Numbered from the stretch's first letter, positions 43,501 through 51,793 are shown. The stretch is DNA of 64,000 bases from Anadara kagoshimensis (GCA_021292105.1 CM037857.1:42773464-42837463); one strand, 5' to 3'. Notes: a model not told the origin generated them from the letters alone. Translations and numbers: made by a program.

Positions 43501-46500
43501 TACTTATCTACAATGCCTTGTGTGTAAATAGGCAAACGTCTGTATGGATTAACAGCGATACAGAAAAGTCCAGAGTAAGTCTAAAATGAAATAAGATAAA
43601 ATTAATGTGTTAATTTGTAAAAATTAATTCCATCGTGGATCTCGCAATGTCCAAACCGCACCTTAGGTCAATCTAGAATGGTGCGTGATTCTGTGTAAGT
43701 TCGTATGGTGCGTGGTTTTGTGTGCTTCAGCCATTGTAAATTCGTATGGTGCGTGGTTTTGTGTGCTTCAACCATTGTAAATTCGTATGTTGCGTGGTTT
43801 TGTGTGTTTCAACCATTGTAAATTCGTATGGTGCGTGATTATTTGTGTTTCAACCATTGTTATTTCGTATGGTGCGTGATTATGTGTGCTTCAACCATTG
43901 TAAATTCGTATGGTGCGTGATTATTTGTGTTTCAACCATTGTTAATTCGTATGGTGCGTGATTATGTGTGCTTCAACCATTGTAAATTCGTATGGTGCGT
44001 AGTTTTGTGTGCTTCAACCATTGTAAATTCGTATGGTGCGTGGTTTTGTGTGCTTCAACTATTGTAAATTCGTATGGTGCGTGGTTCTGTGTGCTTCAAC
44101 CATTGAAAATTCGTATGGTGCGCGGTTCTGTGTGCTTCAACCATTGTAAATTCGTATGGTGCGTGGCTTTGTGTGCTTCAACCATTGTAAATTCGTATGG
44201 TGCGTGGTTTTGTGTGCTTCAACCATTGTAAATTCGTATGGTGCGTGGTTTTGTGTGTTTCAACCATTGTAAATTCGTATGGTGCGTGGCTTTGTGTGCT
44301 TCAACCATTGTAAATTCGTATGGTGCGTGGTTTTGTGTGCTTCAACCATTGTAAATTCGTATGGTGCGTGATTTTGTGTGTTTCAACCATTGTAAATTCG
44401 TATGGTGCGTGATTATAAGTGTTTCAACCATTGTAAATTTGTATGGTGCGTGATTATGTGTGCTTCAACCATTGTAAATTCGTATGGTGCGTAGTTTTGT
44501 GTGCTTCAACCATTGTAAATTCGTATGGTGCGTGGTTTTGTGTGCTTCAACCATTGTAAATTCGTATGGTGCGTGATTATGTGTTTCAACCATTGTAAAT
44601 TCGTATGGTGCGTGGTTTTGTGTGCTTCAACCATTGTAAATTCGTATGGTGCGTGATTATGTGTGTTTCAACCATTGTAAATTCGTATGGTGCGTGATTA
44701 TGTGTGTTTCAACCATTGTAAATTCGTATGGTGCGTGATTATGTGTGCTTCAACCATTGTAAATTCGTATGGTGCGTGGTTTTGTGTGCTTCAACCATTG
44801 TAAATTCGTATGGTGCGTGGTTTTGTGTGCTTCAACCATTGTAAATTCGTATGGTGCGTGATTTTGTGTGCTTCAACCATTGTAAATTCGTATGGTGCGT
44901 GGTTTTGTGTGCTTCAACCATTGTAAATTCGTATGGTGCGTGGTTTTGTGTGCTTCAACCATTGTGAATTCGTATGGTGCGTGATTTTGTGTGCTTCAAC
45001 CATTGTAAATTCGTATGGTGCGTGGTTTTTGTGCTTCAACTATTGTAAATTTGTATGGTGCGTGATTCTGTGCAAGATTCTGAGCAAGTCTTTAAAATAT
45101 TTTTATTGTGCGTGTGTGTTTAAACCATTTTAAATGCGTACTGTGTGTGATTCTGTGTAAGTAATTAAACCATTGCAAGTTCGAATTGTGCGTGATTCTG
45201 TTTAAGTATTTAACACCACATAAGCAATACTTACATAAATCAACATAGCTTTGTATCTAGCTCTTAAGTTATGAAGTACAGAAGCTTCATTCAGATATGT
45301 CATGTTGGCCATGTCGTCAATCTTTTCGTATTTTGGAGGGTTCATCTGTTGTACGTCATCCTTCTTAACTGTCCTGGTCTGGAAAAAAATTGAAACAGTA
45401 AATTTACAGTAACAAAACAATCAAGACCACGCACAGCAAAACACAAAACAAAACGAGACAAGCGATAACTACGGTGGCACAGAAGGGACATGAGATATTA
45501 CGTATGCATTTAATATGTTATACTTTCGTACATATAAGTTACTACATGTGCACGTAATAATAAAATTTATCCCACCTCAGATAAAAATCCTTCATTCCCA
45601 TCGGTCAATTAGTAACCTAATATGGGGTTATATTAAGGTCACTAGTGATTATCTCCCTTGTCCCCCAAAAATATGAGGTCAGTTATGATTACGTCCTCTG
45701 TAACCTGTATAAACAATGACGTCGTCAATTTCTGTAGATGTACTAATGTTTTGACATCTTGAAGATCAAGATCTTCGGTGGGATAATTTACTAGCGCTAT
45801 CGCGGTTTACTGTGTCACCGTAGATGATAGACTGATTAATATGTGTACTGCGTCAGGAAGTATGTGATTTTTTATCCACGGATAAGTCGAGATAACAAGA
45901 TTCAACTGTATCTTAAATTCGAAAACTGGCAAATTAAGTTAAACCCATGAAGTTCCACTAGGGGCATGAGGTCATGTGCTCCGGAATGGGAAATACCTAG
46001 TTCCACAGATTATAAAACTGTCTATTTTGGACGAGTATATTAACTTATAAAATCGTGTATAGTACCTTAATGGTCAATGAGTAAACATTGTAGGACAGAG
46101 AAGGGACGTGATCGTTCAAATGGTGATACACGCATAAAATTTTCACACATGCTTGATAGAGGTTGATTATTACAAAAATGTGCCTAGCCAGCTTGAATTT
46201 CAATACGGCGGTCATTTTTCAAGATGGCCGCCAAGACTGTCTTTACAACCTTGAAACAGAAATAATGGTTGATAGACGTGTTATATTCGGTTATTCTAAA
46301 GGGTTAAGTGAAAGTATATTTATAATACTAGTATTTGATATTTGTTTATTCGTGTTTTTATTGACTTTCCCAGCATTCTAGTCGAAGTTACAGGATTACA
46401 ATGAATTTTTCTGTATGGTTTTGGAAACGGTAGGAAGGATTTTTTTCAAATGAAAAGAATAAAGATAACCTCAAAACGAAAAAGGATGAAAAATCGCATT

Positions 46501-48133
46501 TATTATTCTTAATTGTTGCACGGCGGTCTAATTATGTCGCAGTTGAGTTGAGTTGAGTAATGGTGTTTAACGTCCCAGTCAAGAATATTTCACTTATATC
46601 GAGACACCGCCGCTGTAGGCGAAAGTGTAGAAATATTGCCTGTGCGTTGCGCTGATGGCATTATACAGCAGGGTTCTTTAGCATGCTAAGCCGACGGTGA
46701 CACGGGACCTCCTGTATTTTAAGTTCCCATCCGAGAGAACCGTGACTTTCATGTCGTAATGCCGAATGCTTGGTGAAAGAACAGTCACTACCCACTTTCA
46801 AGTCTTGGGTCAGACCAGGCCGGGGTTCGAACCCCCAACCTCCCACTTACGGAGCGCGCACTCTACCAACTGAGCCATAGTGGTTTTCTGACGCTGTGGT
46901 AGTGTGTCAGATGAATACATGTGGGTTATAATTAGATTCTTTAATTGTCAAACGGGGCTAAGTCTCACAAACATTTCTTAAATAAGATTTCCTTAACGTA
47001 AATCAGACAAATTTGAAATCTGATTAATTTGACTATTAACAAGATATAAATGCATTTTGGTGTCATTCTGTAGATCAATCAAAACTCATTACAACTATAT
47101 TCTAATTTTATAGAACCTTATACTTGTATTACTATTAAGTATTGCTAAAATTTACAAGATTTAAGTTAAAGAAAATCTTAATTAGAAATGTAAAACTGGA
47201 GCCTGGCCGTTGATATAGCGACCAAGCGGCTTTAACCCGTTACGGTGTAATATATAAATTAGTCTTTGTATGATATGAAAATGAGACTTAAACCTGTGAT
47301 ATTAGCTTCAATCGGAATGCTGTAAAAGTCGACTGCAACAAAACTTTTATGACCAAGACTAAATCTTGTTAATAAATGAATATAGCTGACATTCCAAAAC
47401 AGTAATGGAGCTTTAGGACCAATTCAAGATGTTTTCATTTATGTAGGGTTTATGGGGGGGGGGGGGGGGATCCGGAGTGTCCGGAGAAAAGTCTTCCTAC
47501 CTTCAGTGAGCGAACTAATACAGTTTCTCACAGTAGGATCTGTGTTGGTAGACGGCGTACGAGATACTTATTTATAGGATAGAGTTTTGTGGATGGGGGT
47601 TCAAAAAAAGTTAAACATGCATTATAACAGAATAAGCTGATTCTAGAATGCGTGTCTAAATTCGAATAAAACAAACATACAAAGAGAGGAGATAGAAATA
47701 ACACGCAAAATATTTTTTAAATAGTTATCAAGTCGGTTGACGTAAACTCGAGCCTTTTATAATTTTTTTTCAAAATGCCCCCAAAATGTATATCATCACT
47801 TACTTTAATCATCACCAAAATTACAACATACTTGTTGCTGCTTTCAAAACTAATTGTCAGAATAAATCGTTTGTGTTATGAAATCAATGCCTTGTTACTA
47901 TTTCAGCAATGTATTAAAATAAAAACTTAATCACTTACTTCGTTTGATTCAGTTTTAACTGTAATTTCTTCCCCCTTTGTTGATTGGATTTCCGCTGCCA
48001 TGAATCCCTCCTTGGCGTCAGGCACCCAACAAGCCTTTTTACCATCAAAGGCCTTGGTTTGCTCGGCCATGAGCTTCTTGCGGTCAACCGCAAGAAACTC
48101 AAAATCCGGATCTTTGGGATCGAACGACGTCAT
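22503..48133 (-). CDS. MHC: Muscle myosin II heavy chain, complete gene, 35 coding exons
   Basis: The exons join to about 1935 residues, the usual size of molluscan muscle myosin. They give an SH3-like N-domain, P-loop GESGAGKT (~residues 175-182), switch I NNNSSRFGKF, switch [10 protein letters not shown], the relay region, loop 2 with GGGGKKKKK, the SH1 region, and the converter. Two IQ motifs follow ([12 protein letters not shown] and IQRNIRKW with WQWWK), then an ~1100-residue coiled-coil rod with skip-containing heptads, ending in a Ser/Arg-rich tail. It is the ATP-driven motor and thick-filament backbone. In molluscs Ca2+ binding to the essential light chain on the lever regulates it. 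All introns are GT-AG except one GC-AG (34151-34573). The frame is broken three times, in rod exons 18, 19 and 27. The closest recalled relative is the single scallop muscle MHC gene. No mutually exclusive motor exons were found. Confidence 0.95.
23068..23268 (-). CDS. MHC: MHC exon 34 (rod)
   Basis: 67 codons, phase 0-0: [20 protein letters not shown] ... RQVEEA. Light-meromyosin coiled coil. Donor GCA|gtacgt. Confidence 0.95.
23803..24042 (-). CDS. MHC: MHC exon 33 (rod)
   Basis: 80 codons, phase 0-0: [20 protein letters not shown] ... [12 protein letters not shown]. Coiled coil. Donor AGG|gtaaag. Confidence 0.95.
24481..24612 (-). CDS. MHC: MHC exon 32 (rod)
   Basis: 44 codons, phase 0-0: [20 protein letters not shown] ... 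LDGDLAAMS. Coiled coil. Donor TCA|gtaagt. Confidence 0.94.
24815..24900 (-). repeat. Dispersed repeat family C fragment in MHC intron
   Basis: Inverted core GCTGCTCTGGAAGGGTAAGC + ACCTCCGGTTAACTGGTTAT + ACCCGCCGC. Confidence 0.75.
25072..25200 (-). CDS. MHC: MHC exon 31 (rod)
   Basis: 43 codons, phase 0-0: [20 protein letters not shown] ... LRTSLES. Donor TCG|gtaata. Confidence 0.94.
25867..26059 (-). CDS. MHC: MHC exon 30 (rod)
   Basis: Completes the split Arg codon, then [20 protein letters not shown] ... KKYQITIK, phase 2-0. [10 protein letters not shown] is a hallmark segment of muscle myosin rods. Confidence 0.95.
26483..26723 (-). CDS. MHC: MHC exon 29 (rod)
   Basis: Phase 1-2: [20 protein letters not shown] ... 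[11 protein letters not shown]. Contains the LSEGGRS and [14 protein letters not shown] segments typical of muscle rods. Confidence 0.95.
26935..27115 (-). repeat. Dispersed repeat family C copy in MHC intron
   Basis: AAGGGAAAGCACATGCTATT + GAGCTAGCTACACACGCCAC + GTGTGTAATCAAAATTGAGA, then GATATCATACTTTTCAACAA. It contains the full left part seen at 19620-19918. Confidence 0.75.
27192..27408 (-). CDS. MHC: MHC exon 28 (rod)
   Basis: Phase 0-1: [20 protein letters not shown] ... RRENKNLS. Contains EKRQRAFDK and RRENKNL, highly conserved in muscle myosins. Donor G|gtacgt. Confidence 0.95.
27755..27886 (-). CDS. MHC: MHC exon 27 (rod), with 1-base frameshift
   Basis: Encodes [20 protein letters not shown] + [10 protein letters not shown], then the frame breaks at 27795-27797. 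The next frame continues [14 protein letters not shown]. One base is missing compared with the expected Arg-Ile junction, and the exon is 132 bases where splice phases require 133. Both splice sites are normal. Confidence 0.88.
28016..28224. mobile_element. MITE family E, diverged copy in MHC intron
   Basis: AGAGGGTTCACTGCTGTATC + ACATGATACC and the right end AAGTAATACAGTTGCAAACC + CTATT match the ends of 13867-14066. The shared interior GTAAAAACAACGTTATTCCA confirms the relation. Confidence 0.75.
28559..28755 (-). CDS. MHC: MHC exon 26 (rod)
   Basis: Phase 0-2: [20 protein letters not shown] ... [27 protein letters not shown] is a conserved rod segment. Donor G|gtataa is weak. Confidence 0.94.
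28992..29237 (-). CDS. MHC: MHC exon 25 (rod)
   Basis: 82 codons, phase 0-0: [20 protein letters not shown] ... [13 protein letters not shown]. Donor AGG|gtaagt. Confidence 0.95.
29535..29613 (-). CDS. MHC: MHC exon 24 (rod)
   Basis: Short exon, phase 2-0: [20 protein letters not shown] + HVMKSK. Donor AAG|gtaaat. Confidence 0.92.
30048..30214 (-). CDS. MHC: MHC exon 23 (rod)
   Basis: Phase 0-2: [20 protein letters not shown] ... [13 protein letters not shown]. [13 protein letters not shown] is a conserved S2/LMM boundary segment. Confidence 0.95.
30634..30720 (-). CDS. MHC: MHC exon 22 (rod)
   Basis: 29 codons, phase 0-0: [20 protein letters not shown] + EAGGATAAQ, a near-invariant muscle myosin segment ([10 protein letters not shown]). 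Confidence 0.96.
30977..31124 (-). CDS. MHC: MHC exon 21 (rod)
   Basis: Phase 2-0: [20 protein letters not shown] ... [20 protein letters not shown]. Donor AAG|gtgact. Confidence 0.95.
31467..31612 (-). CDS. MHC: MHC exon 20 (rod, S2)
   Basis: Phase 0-2: [20 protein letters not shown] ... [12 protein letters not shown]. Donor AAAAA|gttagt. Confidence 0.94.
32145..32364 (-). CDS. MHC: MHC exon 19 (rod, S2), with 10-base insertion
   Basis: Encodes AEQKKTTK, then 10 extra bases at 32331-32340 that shift the frame, then [20 protein letters not shown] ... LEQTLDE. Without those 10 bases the exon is 210 bases (70 codons), the length I recall for this scallop segment, and both splice phases fit. 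The insert resembles a local duplication of ACAACAAAG-like sequence. Confidence 0.88.
32789..33253 (-). CDS. MHC: MHC exon 18: second IQ motif, lever end, start of S2 rod; 1-base frameshift
   Basis: Completes the split Arg codon, then [20 protein letters not shown] + [12 protein letters not shown], the regulatory-light-chain IQ region with the WQW bend, followed by the first rod heptads. After KEMEE the frame breaks at the T4 run 32903-32906 (minus-strand AAAA). The next frame continues [20 protein letters not shown]. The exon is 465 bases where phases need 466. Confidence 0.9.
33430..33680 (-). mobile_element. tRNA-derived SINE (family 2) in MHC intron 17
   Basis: Minus strand: GGAAGCGCGTGGCCTAGTGG + TTAAGGCGTTGGCCTC is an A-box head, and GAGTTCGATCCCTGGACCGG is the B box. 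The body has GTGTCCTTGAGCAAGACACT, a core shared by many invertebrate SINEs. It is not a tRNA gene: it lacks matching acceptor-stem halves. Confidence 0.85.
33893..34150 (-). CDS. MHC: MHC exon 17: converter and first IQ motif
   Basis: Phase 2-2: [20 protein letters not shown] ... [20 protein letters not shown] ... [20 protein letters not shown]. Converter domain followed by the essential-light-chain IQ motif. Confidence 0.96.
34574..34779 (-). CDS. MHC: MHC exon 16: actin-binding lower 50K, SH helices; GC donor
   Basis: 68 codons plus two bases: [20 protein letters not shown] ... [20 protein letters not shown] ... [15 protein letters not shown] holds the reactive SH1 cysteine. The only donor that keeps frame with exon 17 is CAGAG|gcaagt, so the next intron is GC-AG. 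Confidence 0.95.
35340..35531 (-). CDS. MHC: MHC exon 15: loop 2
   Basis: 64 codons, phase 0-0: [20 protein letters not shown] ... [20 protein letters not shown] + TISAVHR. The glycine/lysine run is actin-binding loop 2. The donor AGG|gtacac is weak. Confidence 0.95.
35885..36067 (-). CDS. MHC: MHC exon 14 (lower 50K domain)
   Basis: 61 codons, phase 0-0: [20 protein letters not shown] ... [20 protein letters not shown] + S. [15 protein letters not shown] is a conserved muscle myosin segment. Confidence 0.96.
36117..36378. repeat. 34-bp minisatellite, ~7.7 copies, MHC intron 13
   Basis: The unit ATAGTCTCGATAACGATACT + GTTTGTCCAATGAT is repeated from 36117 to 36378 with scattered single changes. 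The open frame across it on the minus strand is a repeat artefact. It begins about 50 bases before the acceptor side of exon 14. Confidence 0.93.
36746..36916 (-). CDS. MHC: MHC exon 13 (relay helix region)
   Basis: 57 codons, phase 0-0: [20 protein letters not shown] + [20 protein letters not shown] ... [19 protein letters not shown](R/K)[10 protein letters not shown] is a near-invariant myosin II signature. Scallop genes have Phe in place of the first Tyr. Confidence 0.97.
37302..37451 (-). CDS. MHC: MHC exon 12 (switch II)
   Basis: 50 codons, phase 0-0: [20 protein letters not shown] ... [25 protein letters not shown] is switch II. Confidence 0.97.
37778..37896 (-). CDS. MHC: MHC exon 11 (upper 50K)
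   Basis: Phase 1-0: [20 protein letters not shown] + [20 protein letters not shown]. Typical [21 protein letters not shown] segment. Confidence 0.96.
38351..38483 (-). CDS. MHC: MHC exon 10 (upper 50K)
   Basis: Phase 0-1: [20 protein letters not shown] + [20 protein letters not shown] + DGTA. FKQRxxEEQAExDGTxxAEK-type cardiac-loop region. Confidence 0.96.
38799..38966. mobile_element. MITE family A, partial copy in MHC intron 9
   Basis: The right end is intact (AAATGAAAGGTCAAGTGGAC + AGGTCAATGTTGTTTGTCTA). The left end begins TATAGGGAACATATGTGTTT and lacks the usual terminal repeat. It ends 48 bases from exon 9. Confidence 0.75.
39014..39117 (-). CDS. MHC: MHC exon 9 (upper 50K)
   Basis: Phase 1-0: [20 protein letters not shown] + [15 protein letters not shown]. 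Matches the YxFxxQGxxTVxxIDDxEE segment. Donor GAT|gtaagc. Confidence 0.94.
39671..39769 (-). CDS. MHC: MHC exon 8
   Basis: Phase 1-1: [20 protein letters not shown] + [12 protein letters not shown]. [22 protein letters not shown] is a universal myosin II motif. Confidence 0.97.
40324..40387 (-). CDS. MHC: MHC exon 7 (follows switch I)
   Basis: Phase 0-1: [20 protein letters not shown] + T. Completes [12 protein letters not shown] across the intron. Confidence 0.97.
40484..40558. repeat. (GA)n(GT)n microsatellite, MHC intron 6
   Basis: About 20 GA units pass directly into about 15 GT units, followed by a second short GA run. The reading frames through it on both strands are artefacts. Confidence 0.97.
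41557..41652 (-). CDS. MHC: MHC exon 6 (end of loop 1, switch I)
   Basis: 32 codons, phase 0-0: [20 protein letters not shown] + [19 protein letters not shown] is switch I. The acceptor (GCCAAGCAG) has a poor pyrimidine tract, and no second version of this exon was seen. Confidence 0.96.
42356..42464 (-). CDS. MHC: MHC exon 5 (P-loop and loop 1)
   Basis: Phase 2-0: [20 protein letters not shown] + [24 protein letters not shown] is the ATP-binding P-loop. The acidic [11 protein letters not shown] stretch is loop 1 near the nucleotide pocket, a known site of isoform variation in scallops. Confidence 0.97.
42898..42925 (-). CDS. MHC: MHC exon 4 (28-bp microexon)
   Basis: Phase 1-2 exon encoding DRENQSCLI and part of Thr, the strand leading into the P-loop. 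Acceptor ACTTTCAG, donor ATTAC|gtaagt. The flanking exons require it. Confidence 0.95.
43424..43580 (-). CDS. MHC: MHC exon 3 (N-terminal motor)
   Basis: Phase 0-1: [20 protein letters not shown] ... [20 protein letters not shown] + QFMVQ. Universal TYSGLFCxxVNPY and PPHLFxxADNAY motifs. Confidence 0.97.
43676..45085. repeat. 41-bp minisatellite, ~34 copies, MHC intron 2
   Basis: The unit CGTATGGTGCGTGGTTTTGT + GTGCTTCAACCATTGTAAAT + T is repeated almost without a break. Variants alternate GTGGTTTTG with GTGATTATG. Degenerate units run on to about 45205, 30 bases from exon 2. Because 41 is not a multiple of 3, three copies make a 123-base period, which creates the illusory frames at 43992-44231 and 44933-45133. 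Confidence 0.96.
45235..45378 (-). CDS. MHC: MHC exon 2 (SH3-like domain end)
   Basis: 48 codons, phase 0-0: [20 protein letters not shown] + [20 protein letters not shown] + RYKAMLIY. Contains the MNPPKxxxxxDMAxxTxLNEAxVLxNLxxRY motif. Confidence 0.97.
46541..46886 (-). mobile_element. tRNA-derived SINE (family 1), near full length, MHC intron 1
   Basis: Minus strand: ACCACTATGGCTCAGTTGGT + AGAGTGCGCGCTCCG, then GGGTTCGAACCCC (perfect B box). The body matches 4904-5249 and ends in the same GGGACGTTAAACACCATTAC + TCAACTCAACTCAACT tail. The remainder of intron 1 (45379-47938) shows only a poly-G run near 47455-47469 and a family 3 SINE fragment beside it. Confidence 0.88.
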
Positions 48134-48157
48134 CTTGACTCAAATTTGCAGAAAGGT
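47939..48157 (-). CDS. MHC: MHC exon 1 (start codon exon, with 24 bases of 5' UTR)
   Basis: ATG at 48131-48133 starts [20 protein letters not shown] + [20 protein letters not shown] ... KTESNE, matching scallop [32 protein letters not shown]. Codons run 48133-47939 (65 codons). The context AAGATG has A at -3. The acceptor TTTTTCAG ends at 48158, so 48134-48157 is 5' UTR from this exon. Confidence 0.94.
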
Positions 48158-48524
48158 CTGAAAAATAATTAATTATTTTTTCGTTAAAAGCTGAATGACC
48201 AACATTTGAATTTTGATATACTTTTCCGTTTCATAGATTTCTTTGAATTTAGTGGTTGGTTTTTTTTTGTTTTTTTTGTTTTTTTGTTTTTTGTTTTTTG
48301 TTTTTTTGTTTTTTGTCCAAAGAAATTGGTTAATGTTTTACAAAGTCAAGAAGCTAACAGTTTCAATTAAAATAATCGTTTTTCTTTTAAACAATTTTGC
48401 AAAATAAGATAAATAAATAAATAAAATCTGAGCACACTATATGTATCCTTAGATAAAAATCCAAATGTGAAAAAGTAACTCTAAATGAACCGAATTAATA
48501 TTATATAGATCCGTGGATACTTAC

Positions 48525-48539
48525 GACCCAAGCTGGTCT
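48525..48539 (-). other. MHC: Predicted non-coding first exon of MHC
   Basis: A consensus donor gtaagtatcc (minus strand) begins at 48524. An initiator-like TCAGACC with A at 48539 lies 33 bases from a TATA-like box, giving a first exon of about 15 bases. Inferred only from core-promoter spacing. Confidence 0.5.
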
Positions 48540-48564
48540 GACAATGCGACTCTCTCCGCTCGAT

Positions 48565-48616
48565 TATTTATCAGGTACGTCAGAAGTCGTCATTTTGAAA
48601 CGTCGATTTTCATTGG
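48565..48616 (-). promoter_or_regulatory. MHC: MHC core promoter: TATA-like box and CCAAT box
   Basis: Minus strand GATAAATA at 48572-48565 sits about 30 bases before the predicted start. CCAAT (in GACCAATGA) at 48616-48612 sits about 75 bases before it. Both spacings are canonical. No perfect MEF2 or serum-response element was recognised nearby. Confidence 0.55.
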
Positions 48617-49258
48617 TCAGCACATACACCACTTCCAATAAAAAATATCATTACTGTTCCGATGAGGAGATATCGTATTCATTCGATCAGATTTCTTCTA
48701 CCTTGCATTTAGTAATTTTTACCAGATATGTTCGACGGCTGGCACTGTTTCTTGTAACCAAGGCACGTCAGGGGGTTAGCAACGCACGTGCACTAATTAA
48801 GCAGTTCAAAAGTATGCTTAACAACAGTTTATTTTGTGATAAATGACCCTGAAAGTACCTCCGTGATGATGGGGGACTGTTTTACTGAGAATTCCCGCGA
48901 GGATGGCTTATAAGGTATTTGCTTCGATTGATTACACATCGGTATCTCCCGGTATTGAGAAGAAGACGGCAACATATTGAATTAATTATATGATTCTTTC
49001 TATTCTAGCTGGCTATCAAGTGATCTAAGCCGTTATCATAAAATAAAACTTGTTATATATGTTTTTACACTTAGATGTATGCCAACATAAATAATTAAAA
49101 ATATACAATATAACAATCATGACGGTATAATGGGTACAGAACCGAATCTAATTTGAACGAAATGAAATCTATTTTTCACTACTACGAGAAACAAGTTTTC
49201 TTTGAAATAAATAATATGATATATTACAATTACTTGAGACATACTCATGTATGTGCGT

Positions 49259-49297
<39 letters not shown>
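49259..49297. repeat. (GA)n microsatellite
   Basis: About 18 GA dinucleotides. 48640-49258 and 49298-49860 around it, upstream of the MHC promoter, show no recognisable gene or element. Confidence 0.96.
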
Positions 49298-49302
<5 letters not shown>

Positions 49303-49867
49303 ACTAAAAATATGCACAAATACACACGTGTGTATTGCAGGTACAAAAACATACATGATTTTAAATGAAAAAGTGTAACTCGTTCATTCAGTTGCAATAT
49401 GTGTAAAATTGGGCACTCACATTACATACAGATGTATTTTTAGTATTTTGGTGTGCGAAAATACAGCGCATCTATTAGTGAAACAATTTGAATAAAAATA
49501 ATATGAAACACAATGACGTGCAGTCAAAATGATATTATTTGCTACCAGGGTGGTGGAGAAAAACAGTCACATGATCTAAGATTTTTTAAATGTTTTTTTT
49601 TTCTTTTGCTATGCATGGTTCAGTGATATTGTGTAATTCGCTTCGTATAAATTATGGAATGAAGACGACTGTCTTCAATGAAAATCGTAAAAGACTAATG
49701 GATAACAGGGGTGAGTGGGTTGTGTGTAACGCCAATACACAATTGTCATACGATGTCGAACTGACTATATCTTTAGTATGGGACCATAAAATAAATACCG
49801 GGTTTAACTGTATTTGACAGGGACTTGTTCTCAATTCCTTCACAAAATAAAAAATAAAATATTCGGA

Positions 49868-49877
49868 ATTAGACTGA

Positions 49878-49908
<31 letters not shown>
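49868..49908. repeat. (TA)n microsatellite
   Basis: About 20 AT dinucleotides. Confidence 0.95.
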
Positions 49909-49909
<1 letters not shown>

Positions 49910-50007
49910 CATATACATATAATATGCAGTAACAAATAAGTTGTTATAGAAGTTTTTTCGTAGTCTAGATCTCCAAACAACCGTGTTTATCGTAAGGTTG
50001 CAAATTA

Positions 50008-50196
50008 ATACAGTCAAAACTGTCTATAAAGTCTACCTAAGGGGGCTAGAAAAAGTAGCCCTTTTTTTGGCCAAGTTATCCTTATTTACATGTTCAAGTA
50101 ACATGAATAAAGAGTCATTGGAATAAATTTTTACTGGGCTTTAAAAGTAGGTGGTCCTTATACAGAGGTGTTCTTTAAGACAGGTTTGATTGTATA
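50008..50196. mobile_element. MITE family B copy
   Basis: ACAGTCAAAACTGTCTATAA + AGTCTACCTAAGG at the left is mirrored by TTCTTTAAGACAGGTTTGAT + TGTAT at the right, with GGTGGTCCTTATACAGAGGT just inside. 50197-51100 beyond it holds nothing recognisable. Confidence 0.75.
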
Positions 50197-51108
50197 TGAC
50201 ATAGATTTTTATTTTGTCCGAATCGGAAAGCGTTATGTTACCACCATCTTGACTATCCGACGTCGTTATTATATTTGGAAATTGTTTCTTTTAGATTATT
50301 TATTAAGTTAATTTAAGATAGTTAAGAAGCAAAATTATTTCATGAAATTTTTTTTTATTTTGTTCGAATCGGAAAACTTGGGAAAACATTATGTTACCAT
50401 CCTGATGTACTGACTGGGAAATTCTTTATTGGGGAAATGCTTCCTCTAGATTAATTAAGTTACGAGTAGGATGGCCAGTTTGGTCAAGGAAATGACCAGT
50501 CCAATCTGGGTTATTATGGATAAATAGGCATACTTATCGTGTCTACGCTAAATGAGTAAATAATAACATTAATTAATTTGTTGATCCATTCAATTATAGA
50601 AAGAAGGATGCTAACAGTTACCGACAGAAAGGCTGCTGCTGGCTTAATCACATCGATGTAACGATTATCTAATTAATAGACCTGGCGATTAAGACATTAC
50701 GTAATCCGTAGTAACATGTTGTATGTGCTTTATCGTATTGAAATGGCATAGTGTAAAACAAAATATCCAATGATTATAAGTTTAGTCTTAAAACTGATTG
50801 TTATGTCTTATTTTATATACAGACAATTCTGTTAAGTTCGAATCACAATCTTTTTTGAAAACTGGCAAATCTAGTTACTTGTGTATATAAGATTTAAAAT
50901 TCTATTAAGCTTAATCCAATTTTATATGTCACTTCAAGATGTTATTGGCACTAAGAATATCATAAGAATGATAAAAATAGATGCCTGCCTTTAATATTAA
51001 AAAAAAAACAACTTAATGTGACCTAAAACTATGTAAAAATTTGGTGAACCCTTAGGCACCCAACCTAGGCATCATCTTACCCTGGTAGTTAAGTCAAGTC
51101 TTGGCAAA

Positions 51109-51122
51109 TAAAAAAAAAATAA

Positions 51123-51173
<51 letters not shown>

Positions 51174-51175
51174 AT
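51109..51175. repeat. (AAAT)n microsatellite
   Basis: About 15 AAAT units after a short poly-A run. Confidence 0.96.
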
Positions 51176-51424
51176 TGAAAACTGGCTAATTTAGTTAAAC
51201 ATGTGAATTTCCATCAGGACCCAGTTGTTCAAAGCTTGATTAGCTTAATCAGCAGAAAATAAGAACAAGAATCAAAGTCAAAATATCATTATCGAATCGA
51301 TAGTTTTATTACAAAGTTCTTTAGTTTGATGGTATTTAAATTCATTTTTCGACATTTCAACATTAAGGTCACAATATATCTGAATTTATGCAAAATTGAA
51401 GTTTTGAGTAATATAACGATTAAA

Positions 51425-51500
51425 GCAATCAGGTTTTGAGCAACTGAACCCAGGGAAGTGAGACCGGATGCTCCGGAAACGGGCAAGAACGTGTTTGACA
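51425..51500 (-). repeat. Dispersed repeat family C fragment
   Basis: CCCAGGGAAGTGAGACCGGA + TGCTCCGGAAACGGGCAAGA, the inverted core of family C. A similar fragment is at 45955-46010. Confidence 0.65.
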
Positions 51501-51793
51501 AAAATTGCTTAATGTTGATATTAACTTGATTCTACATGCAAAAGCATAGTCAACGAAATGCAGTATTTGTAGATATATTTATACTTTTTAAATCGCGTTG
51601 ACGAGAAACGAAAATGTAGAGTCTACAATAAACTTAATGCAATGCAGCGTGTATTAGGCCACGACGCGTACGTGTGTAACTTCAAACAGACACTGTCAGA
51701 CAGTGGAATAGCATTGTGGTTCAATTAATATTCGGGCAAATATTTTTCAGTTTAAGGCAACTCTTACTATTTTTAGAGTAAACACTTGTATTG

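Noticed and set aside
43992-45133. Open frames of 66-79 codons encoding repeated Cys-rich [10 protein letters not shown]-type peptides
   Set aside because: They lie wholly in the 41-bp minisatellite. A 123-base super-period without stops produces them, and no start context, splice signal or homology supports a protein.
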